Shown: piece by piece, positions 57,007 through 64,000 of the stretch
Numbering within the stretch: the first letter of the stretch is position 1
Layout: each line of letters opens with the position of its first letter
Origin: Siderastrea radians
Lineage: Eukaryota > Cnidaria > Anthozoa > Scleractinia > Rhizangiidae
Length of the DNA stretch: 64,000 bases
NCBI GenBank assembly: GCA_964017195.1
Contig: OZ024895.1
Location: 7,002,001-7,066,000 of the forward strand
Direction: 5' to 3'
Notes under the pieces: generated by a model
Database searches by the model: none
What the model was told of the DNA's origin: nothing
The model's input: only the letters and a program-made list of their open reading frames with translations
Program-made: the position numbers and the translations under genes

Positions 57007-58289
57007 TACTGATGTGATGCGGTGTAAACTGCTTTATCAGGCACTAAAGTAGATGTAGATTAGAAGCATAACTAGTAGCATATACATGCTTTTCCAAGCA
57101 CAATCCGATCATTGCCAAATCGAAGTACCTCTTGTGATTTCAGAAGCCGACAAACGAACCTTGATTCTGTATCACGTGACCAACAGACGAGCATTAGGTG
57201 TGGCGCTAGGCATCATAGGATTGTTGGTTTTGATGATGATCATGTACGTATGCGTGACATGGTGTCATAATGACAAGAAAGGCTACTCAGTTCCCCCGGG
57301 ACAACAGAAACAGAGTGAGATTGATGAGAATGACGCTCTCTTCTCAGTCACAAGCAGCATGCACTACAATAGGTAGGTTTCAGACATAGGTTAAGTTCAT
57401 CTTCGGTAACCTTCGGAAGTGCTCGACTGTTCTTCAAAAATGTTCCGATGGCTTTCCGTAGAATTCGAACGTCTTCGAATGAACTTCGGTAACTTTCACA
57501 ATACCTCAGTTGGTAGGTCTGTAAATTGCACTCATGTAACATTATTTCACACTCAGATTTCTTCCATGTAGTCTCATTACATATCATGAGAACGGCATCT
57601 CTTCCTTAGCCAATCAGAAGAGTTTAACTTTTATCATGTGTATCTATCATTACTCTTTCAAATTTGAAAAGAAACCGTGCACTTTGAATGGTCAGAGATC
57701 ATCAAACCACGACAGTGCACACGCTCTGTAGTCATGCGCGTTCTTCTTATCGAGTAATAAATACACGCCACCTACGTCACAAGTTTGAGCGCGCGCAATC
57801 CTGGGATTCATAAAGAAAATCGCACTTTCAACTGTTTGACTTGAATGTGGTGAGAAATATGTGCCAAATCTGAAAGCCGTCATGTGACCGTCTTGTAGTT
57901 GTCGGGTACAATCTTTGCTTTTTGCCCATCCGGCGTTCAAAAGTTTTGGCTACGAAGGAAAAATTTTGTCCAGAAATGTGGCAAAAATATTTAGCAAGGA
58001 TTACCAGAGTTGATAGTTCAATGAAATAGTAATTCCACTAGCGCTTGTCGGAAGTGAGGTGATTATAAACTCATATTCAAGGCGAGCTGGTGGAATAGTT
58101 GTTAAATATGCGTCTGTTTAGTGTAGTTGGCTGTTCTCAGTCAGCATATAGTTGTCATTTAGGAAAATTTTTAAATAGCGTTATTTCGGAATTCCGCTGG
58201 TCAAACTTATCGAGTGTTCAACGTTTTGTTTCAGGGCCTTTGAAGACGATAAAGTAGATTGGATGGCAGAGGAAGAAATATTATCATGA
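45261..58289 (+). CDS. Single-pass Ig/FN3 receptor-like membrane protein (one apparent frameshift)
   Basis: Exons: 45261-45324 (signal peptide MRAYFVVLSSVIIYLSPHVV), 52370-52683 (Ig 1; TFICQD and DSGNYKCKI), 54228-54464 (Ser/Thr-rich stalk), 55268-55552 (Ig 2; LGLRCSYC, LSWYKEG, DEGLYQC), 55970-56275 (FN3-like; VQITW, LQPNSTYLLNI), 57144-57372 (TM ALGVALGIIGLLVLMMIMYV, then tail) and 58235-58289 (end, TGA). Borders are GT-AG and all phases agree except in exon 2. There the frame meets TGA at about 52654, while the last 30 nt continue the Ig G-strand one base out of phase and join exon 3 correctly. The summed length is one base short of a multiple of three. This is either a sequencing error in a T-run, a real null allele, or a truncated form. 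The 80-residue tail has no kinase. About 496 aa if continuous. A BEL element sits in intron 1. It faces a tyrosine kinase gene. The family is not recognised beyond its domains. Confidence 0.75.
46419..46828. mobile_element. CCCGCAAAA-repeat element with perfect TIRs, intron 1 of the Ig/FN3 gene
   Basis: ACCGTGTGGCACTAAATTTT plus TGCGGG at the left is the exact reverse complement of the right end, CCCGCAAAAATTTAGTGCCA plus CACGGT. Inside, CCGCAAAA words recur at least six times. No transposase frame is present. It is a non-autonomous DNA element by structure. Confidence 0.88.
47078..47376 (-). repeat. 3' LTR of the BEL/Pao element
   Basis: On the plus strand it starts TGTGTTGCTAGTAGAAG and ends ATATTTAGTAATACA. 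It contains a TGACGTCA site in CTATGACGTCATCG and the A/T-rich box CTATATAAAT, which may serve the LTR promoter. Confidence 0.93.
47434..48529 (-). pseudogene. RNase H end and integrase remnant of the BEL element
   Basis: The first frame (47675-48529) begins with RNase H-type sequence (HIVDSQIVHAMI, WVESEHNIADCLTRG) and then shows the integrase APWQNGVTEALIRSVKR block, whose Glu is the last member of the DDE triad, and LTFSELQRVL with LLNERPIG. The zinc finger and the first Asp region expected before it are not visible, so part of the integrase is missing. The C-terminal integrase piece (GDIALIQDSNLIRGQWKLGK) continues in another frame (47434-47853). Confidence 0.85.
48812..49380 (-). pseudogene. 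Reverse transcriptase remnant of the BEL element
   Basis: The frame keeps the end of RT motif B (FGDKPSGTIA) and the catalytic YMDD, then SQINGVYDPLGLAGPFTVRA, the usual connection region of BEL/Pao polyproteins. The fingers and motif A are absent. The preceding protease-linker frame runs straight into motif B near 49360-49375, which marks a deletion of several hundred bases plus a frame change. Confidence 0.85.
49321..50233 (-). pseudogene. Protease and linker region of the BEL element
   Basis: A Cys/His knuckle (CGVNGCTKRHHPSIH) is followed by a retropepsin-like region with VMWDNAASLCFI, where the usual D-S/T-G triad reads Asp-Asn-Ala, and later DVLIGYQ. The continuation (49321-49710) contains the linker with HPLLKEVYMTHNLGNA and a Cys-rich CKPRCGGCKGGKC. 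The altered triad suggests a non-working protease. Confidence 0.75.
50257..51654 (-). pseudogene. Gag region of the BEL element, several frame breaks
   Basis: The gag start (MSENTAAIEKAKGKRTTAKG) is at 51654. It is Lys/Glu-rich and predicted helical (YDELEGKHETYIDLLPDEQ), as in BEL/Pao gag. The continuation passes through at least three frames (51055-51255, 50882-51160, 50378-50626, 50263-50550), and a second Cys/His knuckle begins at about 50270. The product cannot be made as one protein. Confidence 0.8.
51706..52004 (-). repeat. 5' LTR of the BEL/Pao element
   Basis: About 97-98% identical to the copy at 47078-47376 by eye. The gag start codon lies about 52 bp inside the element. A clear tRNA primer-binding site was not identified directly after the LTR, although TGGTGGTC starts about 11 nt inside. 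Confidence 0.93.
53031..53694. mobile_element. Nested foldback element, intron 2 of the Ig/FN3 gene
   Basis: The outer arms of about 90-100 bp start TGTGCAGCATCAAGCTGATT and end with the near-exact reverse complement. Inside, TCGTATCTATAACAAAATGC near 53136 pairs with GCATTTTGTTATAGATACGA near 53409. A third inverted pair (ACAATTCAGGGATAATCG with CGATTACTCCCTGAATTGT) has the apex CGCGCTACGCGC. No coding frame was found. Confidence 0.88.
56294..56484. mobile_element. MITE with 43-bp TIRs beside the FN3 exon
   Basis: AGTCCTCAGGCTTCTTGGTC plus AGCGGGCGGCG at the left is nearly the exact reverse complement of the right end. The flanks AAACAAATCTCG and AAACAATCTCG look like an imperfect target duplication of about 11 bp. 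The insertion begins only about 20 bp after the exon 5 donor. Confidence 0.82.
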
Positions 58290-59896
58290 CCTTGTCTGCC
58301 AGATAGTAGCTACCACATAAAATAACTGTGTCTTCTGAACAATGCCTTCCCTCGGCAACACTTGCTTTCCTTTCCCTGATTTCAAGCTGTTTAAGGCCAT
58401 AAATAAAACACAACACAAATACGAGTCTCTTGAGAGATGTTTTGTCGCATGGCATGGTCGTTTGGCCACCCATCGTCTACATAAGGTCGCATTTCCAAAC
58501 TTGCGATAACTTGCATCTCCGTTTGGCCAGGGCCTTGGCGACAATAAGTTACAAAACATGCAGAGACTAAGACCACTCTGTCCATCCCTTCTCTTCCCCC
58601 TCCCATCTTTTCCGAAAGGAAGGGAAGGGAGAAGGAAACGAAACGGGGGAGGGGGATAAGAAAAGAAACGAGAAAAAAAGAGAAACAAACCCAAAACAAC
58701 AACAACAACGGGACAGCTTTTCTCTTTTTAATACAATTGGATATAAATTTCTTACACCTTGTTTCATTTTATTAGTTGAAAAGCCGTCAAAAGTTAACCC
58801 TTTAAAAATATTTACAGAGTTGAGCTATACATACCATTTACACTACAAAACATACATTGTAATACTTAAGGACGTTCGCGCGAAAGTCTTCTACAGCACA
58901 GATTTTTTTCGTACTTTTGCTACAGTCAGATACTAAGTTACTTATGTCAGAAATGCGAAAAAATTGGGAAGTAACCCGCTTCGTTTTCGAAATAAAGCGC
59001 GTGGAAAATTACCCCAATTTTGACAAATCGGTCCTCGTAACTCGAAATGGCCTCAATGGTTGTTAGTTAAAAAATAATAAAAATAACTTGCCATGGACCT
59101 AATTTCTTAGTCAAATTTTATTTAAATGGTCTTTTACCTAAAATATTTGAGCCTGTATCATCCTTTCAGTTAACTCAACCTTTAAGATGGGCTTTCCTCG
59201 GCACCGTGTAGCTAAAGTGCGCGCGGCGAAAATCGCATGTGTAGCTTCCCTACCACAGGTGATGCCACAGCTTAAAAAATCGCGAGGAATTCAGTGAGTT
59301 GAATTTTTTGCGACAACATCACCGACTTTGTCGCCAAGTGTAGCCACCGCCACGCGTCGGCGACGCAACAATTAAAAAAAAATCGCATCACCATCGCAAG
59401 CAAAAAATCGCTCGCGTACGTAGCCACGTCTTAAAATAATAGAGGAATTCGATAAAGCGTGGACAGAAAAGTTAAAAGAAATCAAACTTCCACAACACAG
59501 ATTTTCTTCAATTTTTTACAAAACGCAGATAATCGATAAAGAAAGTGATCTATTAAAGAAAATCCGGCGTCAATTCACACGGCTACGCATGACGTAGGCA
59601 GTGTATTGCGTGCGCAGTAGGGAGGCGCAGAAGCAATTAGAAGAGCTTTCTTTTTATTGTTACTATGTTGTTTTATTCAGGTACCCTTCCATGTCTCTAG
59701 TGTTCTTCTGTGGTGTTGACGTAGCTTCGATCATAATTGCTCAGATCAATAGATAGCTAAAAACGGATAAATACAACCGGTTAAGTGAACAATCTAAAAT
59801 ACATTTTTTCATGGTAAACCAGGCTTAAACATAACAGCGTGGAGATTCCTTTGTTGGGAAATCATCATAGAAGAAATTATTCTTAAAAATCAACAA
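58290..59896. other. Convergent intergenic space between the Ig/FN3 gene and the tyrosine kinase
   Basis: This should hold both 3' UTRs. Possible AATAAA hexamers occur on the plus strand (AATAAAACAC at 58400) and in A/T-rich stretches further on. Around 59215-59420 GTGTAGC and TCGC-type words recur, suggesting a decayed repeat. The purine/pyrimidine-rich frames at 58284-58767 lack protein character. No gene was recognised. Confidence 0.45.
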
Positions 59897-62800
59897 CTAA
59901 AGGGAAAGTTCGTCTGAGCCGAGGCACTTTCTCAATGATGTGGTTTCCAGGGCAACTCCCTGCCTCGATAGAAGGAACGATCCCTCAGCCTCTTCATCCG
60001 AACAAGGCTGCACATCAGTAATCACATCACCGACAAAGGGACTCGGATGAGTTCCGAAAGTTCTGACGAGCTTTCTCTTTAATTGTTGGTGTTCTAGAAC
60101 GATTTTTCAGTTTCGATAAGACTAGGTTTAGTTTGGAAAGATTTTCTGTTTAATGAAGTACAAATAAAACTTGTATACTAACCGTCTGTGCAGTCATAAG
60201 TCTGTGCAGAGTTTTTCCTAACTCTAGGAATGTTGGTCTGGATTTGGGGTCCTGTTGCCAACACTGCCACATGATGGAGTATCTACAAGAGACCAAAAAA
60301 ATGAAGATGATAGAAAAATAAAGAATTCGCATGACGAAAGTGTTCCTCGTAAGAACTTTCTATCACTTTTAGCTCAATACTTTGAATTTGCCCGCGTTTC
60401 CTATAGGCAACAGGCAAGTCGGCTGTGCTTTGTTGACCATTAGCACAAAGAAAACTCGGTCTCTTAGTCCAATGGTTGAACAGAATGAACTTCAGGCCAC
60501 CTTCGGGCAGAATTTACTGTCTATTGTAGAGAGAAAGGCGGCCGTTTTGAGTTTCAGTAAGGACATTTGAATGAAGGGACTGGTAGTCGGGACAAGAAAA
60601 AGAGAGAGGGCCGTCACGGGGCATGACTGTTGGTAGAGCTTCGAGTGCTAGCTGGGATACTCACAGTTCATCAGAACAGAAGGGTGGTTTGGGCATCCTG
60701 TAACCTGCACGAAGCTGATCGATCACGTCATCTCTACTCTTGCCTGGGTACGGATTAGCACCTGGAATAAAAAGAAGCTTCCATCAGAAACAGTGATCAT
60801 TCTTAGCAGTAACGACTTGGTCAACAAAGCAGTATTTATTAACTTTAAAGATTCCGCCCTTACCTAACGTGACTATCTCCCATAGAAGAACGCCATATGA
60901 CCATCTGAAAGAAAACAAATACATTGAAAATATGTTAAATTTAAGGCATCCAGGCCACATGATCAGCACTAAACACTGGTTTGACTGAAAAACTCCAGCC
61001 CCCCCCTCCCCCCTCCGATCCCTTGAAGGGATGCTAATTCATCAAATGGTTATCCCTCAGCTGGTTTTCTTAGGATCCCCTGTTGGTTCACAGGCACCCA
61101 TTTATACACTCGGGTCAAGAGAGACAATGTGGAGTAAAGCTTCTTGTCTAAGGAAGCGATAGGACACGCTGTAGAGACCACGCCTGGAACCAACTACCCT
61201 GGGTGCTAGAGGCTCGCGCGCCCGAACACTCAGTGGACTGCTCCACGAAAGCACGCGCGAGAAATCTCTGGTACCCAGGGTAGGAACCATCGAATCTCAA
61301 CACACTTTTTCTGCGAGTAGTCTCTGTTTCCGCTCAGTAACAGTCGAGCAAAAAGAACACGCGAGGAAGCGTCAAAATCCTTTGCTACGTGCTATCGTGA
61401 CGTACGTGTGACAAGCCGCTAGTATAGTGAGTACACTAGTGGCTTATCACGCGCGCGTCACGTCTCCACGCGGGAGACGAATTTCACACTCGCTTGCATG
61501 TTCTTTTTGTTCGACTATCCCTGAGCGGAAAGAGAGACTGCTCGTAGATCAACTTTGCAAAAACTCTTTCATTACTTACACGTCACTTTCAACGGTTGTC
61601 ACGCCTTGGAAAATTGATTCTACTGCCATCCAACGAAGAGGTAACTCAGCCTAAAAACGTCAAGAGACAAATTTGAACAAATACCTGTGTTTACATTAAA
61701 AGAGCTTTGGCGTGGATTTTTTTGCTGCAGACCCGCACAGCTGTCGCTTTAGCCCGTTAAAAATTTGTTGTTGTTATGTTTTGGTATTGGATGAAAAAAA
61801 ATCGCACTTGCTTAAGCGAGAGCTACACACGCATACTGCAAATAAATCTACCCTCGGTTTTGCGTTATCACTCAAGGTCCAGTAGCTCAAAGCAGAGTTA
61901 AGCCAACCCAGAATTAGCGTCAATTCGATAAAGTTGTTAACATTCTTACTCATCCACACACCGATGCGTTTTCCTGAGACTTCGTTTTCATCAGAGTTCT
62001 CGATCGTCGTTACCTGTACGTTATGCAAAACTGCCCGATATAAAGCATGCCTTTTCAAACGAAAACGCACGAGCACCGTAGTGCCCAATTTTTTCCAAAA
62101 AAGTAGACAATACCAGTGGGTAACCACTTTTAAAGAAATGAAAGAAAATGCACAAGAAAACTAAAATAACATACACCCCTACAGATGACTTTGAAACCAT
62201 TTCCAAATACCGCACAGCAAAGTTGCAAACAACGCTCTTTCCTTTCCCTTTCCAAGTGCAAACAATGCCCCCCCCCCCCCCCCCCACACACACCCTTTCC
62301 ATGCTGTGGAACCGACTTCTTCGAATCTTGACCGTGAATCTTACCTTGCCAAACATATTGCAAACTATCACGGCACATAACAGTGAAATTAATTCAGTTC
62401 AATTTGACAGCGTGACAACAATCTACTTACTTCTCCCAATTTCAAATACTGCTTCTTTTCATAGATATCTCTGGCCAAACCAAAGTCTGCGATCTTACAA
62501 ACGCGTCCTTCGTCGACCAGAATGTTTCTGGCCCCCAAATCTCTGTGAACGATCTGGAAAAAGAAAAGAACAGACGTAAATGAATTCCTAAAGTGTGACC
62601 ACTCAAGTGAAAGCTACTGAGCAATACTTTCCTGTAGTGCTGTTTATTGCGCTATACAAGCTGGTTCAAACTTTTGAGTCTGCGGATGAAATCATACACT
62701 GTGACCGTTCAAATAACAGCTATTGAACAGTACGTCCCTGAGGTCATATTTGTTTTCAATTTATTTAAAACAAAATGTGCGATCTTTTTTCCGACTTTGA

Positions 62801-63618
62801 ATTTCCCAACTCACGTTTAGACTGGCAAGGTAACTCATTCCCCGCGCGCACTGCCATGCAAATGACAAAAGGTCACGGCATGTTAACGTCAGACTGTTCC
62901 CCGCCATGTTCGCGTACACGACACTGCCGTGACTGGAACGGAGAAAATCTCTCAAGTTTCCCAGGGAGCAGAACTCAACAATGATAAACGGTTGATCTGA
63001 AAGAAAGCATATTATCAGGATTTGCTCGTTATTTCGTCTGCTGATCTCTGCAATTTATTAAAAACATCGCACCGTGTGCCGTAACCTATAGGAGCAAACT
63101 TGGTTTACCATCGTTTTCACGCGCACGTCGTTGTTTAGATGTTTCCTCGCATTTGGCACCAGTTGCATGGTTTACCGTTATTGGCAAATGAAAGGTACTC
63201 AGCAATTCTTTCCTGTGGTGCTGTTTATTATGCTGTACAAGGTGGTTCTAGCTTTTGAGTCTGCGGATGAAATCCTAAAGTGTGACCATTCAAATGAAAG
63301 CTACCGAACAGTACTTTGCTTTGGTATTGTTCATTATGCTGTACAAGGTGGTTCTAACTTATGCGTCTGTGGATAAAATCCTTAAGTGTGAGCATTCAAA
63401 TGAAAGCTACTGAGCAGTATTTTCCATTGGTGCCTTCCATTTTTCATTTTCTCACGTGATACTATTAGAAGGCAAAAGAGGAAAGTTAATGTTTCCGTTT
63501 GACTGACCTGACGTGGTACAGCAGGCGACTAAACCCACTATATTAGGATGAGGGGCGATGGTCTTCATTAGCTCCAGTTCGGCTAGTAACTCTTTTTTCT
63601 GCTGTTCGTCAGCATTTT
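59897..63618 (-). CDS. Receptor-type tyrosine kinase, C-terminal catalytic exons (5' part outside window)
   Basis: Exons in transcript order: 63508-63618, 62815-62996, 62431-62553, 61580-61650, 60864-60904, 60665-60761, 60179-60282, 59897-60093 (TAG at 59897). All borders are GT-AG and phases agree (926 nt, about 308 residues). Visible kinase parts: helix C region [20 protein letters not shown], hinge [16 protein letters not shown], catalytic loop [15 protein letters not shown], activation segment with two Tyr ([17 protein letters not shown]), [43 protein letters not shown] and [13 protein letters not shown] tail of about 65 residues ends SDELSL. HRD-x-x-ARN and P-L-RWMAxES are typical of receptor tyrosine kinases of the FGFR/RET/Tie side. 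The glycine loop, VAVK and any extracellular part lie beyond base 64000. HRDLGARN has Gly where Ala is usual. Confidence 0.9.
61020..61165 (+). mobile_element. SINE fragment in the tyrosine kinase intron
   Basis: GATGCTAATTCATCAAATGG and CACCCATTTATACACTCGGG, followed by GACAATGTGGAGTAAAGC and TTCTTGTCTAAGG, match the SINE body at 19585-19770 and 23825-23880. Confidence 0.6.
61193..61284. mobile_element. Short hairpin element with a GGAACCA-type TSD
   Basis: CTACCCTGGGTGCTAGAGGC and CTCGCGCG pair with CGCGCGAG and CTCTGGTACCCAGGGTAG. GGAACCA on the left and GAACCA on the right may be the target duplication. Confidence 0.65.
61311..61547. mobile_element. Foldback element of about 237 bp
   Basis: CTGCGAGTAGTCTCTGTTTC and CGCTCAG at the left pair with the right end CTGAGCGGAAAGAGAGACTG plus CTCGTAG. 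AAAAAGAACACGCGAG also pairs with CTTGCATGTTCTTTTTG. The apex CGCTAGTATAGTGAGTACAC is itself nearly palindromic. Confidence 0.75.
62600..62750 (+). repeat. Dispersed tandem repeat of about 107 bp (locus C)
   Basis: About one and a half units with GAAAGCTACTGAGCAATACT, GTGCTGTTTATTGCG and TTTTGAGTCTGCGGATGAAA, inside a tyrosine kinase intron. Confidence 0.65.
63190..63430 (+). repeat. Dispersed tandem repeat of about 107 bp (locus D)
   Basis: Two or more units with GCTGTACAAGGTGGTTCTA, GAGTCTGCGGATGAAATCCT and CATTCAAATGAAAGCTAC. This is the best-preserved locus of the family, in the intron after the first visible kinase exon. Confidence 0.8.
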
Positions 63619-64000
63619 CTGTTAAAGAGAGTATATTTTAGCAAACGCTAAATAAAGGGGGGAAATAACCAGAACTGGTGACAATGGCTAATACCACAAG
63701 ATTTGCTTGTTATATTAAAGTGTGAGATGCAGGCAAGGCAGGTGTGCCCTTGAAAATAATGCATTCAACGTCTCTAGCACGCCCAGTCAATGCCTTGGGT
63801 TCATTGTACAAGTCAAAAACATTCAGTGGATGTCTTTGCAAATGATCGATTCCAAAAACTTTGGTTGTTATGCTGCGGGTTCTTTATTTCTTAAAAGTCC
63901 TCTTAACGGCTCAACGTCTTTAAAGATGACCTATTCCAAACGTGACGGTCTTTATGATAGCATAGCTGATTCCACAAGGGTTATTTGTGAATTGTACTGA
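63619..64000. other. Intron of the tyrosine kinase gene up to the window edge
   Basis: The acceptor of the first visible kinase exon is at 63619-63620 (minus strand). No further kinase exon (glycine loop or VAVK lysine) was found in this stretch. A plus-strand frame is open to the edge but shows no recognised domain. Confidence 0.5.

Noticed and set aside
58284..58767. Minus-strand Phe/Pro/Arg-rich frames
   Set aside because: They come from a low-complexity purine-rich tract (GGGAAGGGAGAAGG-like on the plus strand) in the convergent intergenic space.
60183..60282. Kinase exon ending at the GTTAGT donor
   Set aside because: That border gives phase 0 and an immediate stop in the last exon. 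The donor GTATAC four bases further keeps the frame, so the exon is 60179-60282.
63722..64000. Plus-strand frame running off the window edge
   Set aside because: It has no recognised domain and lies opposite the tyrosine kinase intron; it could not be supported as a gene.

Overview
The window is eukaryotic nuclear DNA with the look of an anthozoan cnidarian, most likely a reef coral. It has compact exons with GT-AG introns, metazoan gene families, tRNA-derived SINEs, BEL/Pao and CR1/L2-like retrotransposons and many short inverted-repeat elements. The assignment to coral is an inference from gene content and repeat style; no species can be named from the sequence alone.

Layout. (1) About 566-3963, plus strand: the last five exons of a glycerol kinase 5 (GK5-like) gene whose 5' part lies left of the window. 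(2) 3964-16613: gene-poor DNA with foldback/MITE-like elements, tRNA-like SINE heads and a frameshifted, 5'-truncated CR1/L2-type retrotransposon on the minus strand (12399-14525). (3) 16614-41691, plus strand: a complete 32-exon KDM6 (UTX-type) histone H3K27 demethylase. All splice phases agree and give 1,295 codons plus stop, with TPRs, a Gln/Ser/Thr-rich linker, JmjC and a Cys4 zinc site. Its introns hold a 312-bp tandem duplication that copies part of an exon, a 67-bp minisatellite of about 43 units, and several TIR elements. (4) 45261-58289, plus strand: a single-pass receptor-like gene (signal peptide, Ig, Ser/Thr-rich stalk, Ig, FN3-like, TM, short tail) with one apparent frameshift. 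A 4.9-kb BEL/Pao LTR element (47078-52004, minus) sits in its first intron. (5) 59897-63618, minus strand: the C-terminal catalytic part of a receptor-type tyrosine kinase, convergent with the receptor-like gene.

KDM6 would act in the nucleus, removing H3K27 di- and trimethylation. GK5 is a metabolic kinase. The Ig/FN3 membrane protein and the tyrosine kinase are tail to tail and could both be cell-surface proteins; any shared pathway is speculation.

The most unusual signal is the number of unrelated inverted-repeat elements built from one short motif repeated in both orientations (ATCGAT, TTAATTTCC, CCCGCAAAA, ACCGG). Close behind are a minisatellite that matches one segment of a dispersed SINE, a candidate frame-shifting cassette exon in KDM6, and the kinase-less receptor beside a tyrosine kinase.
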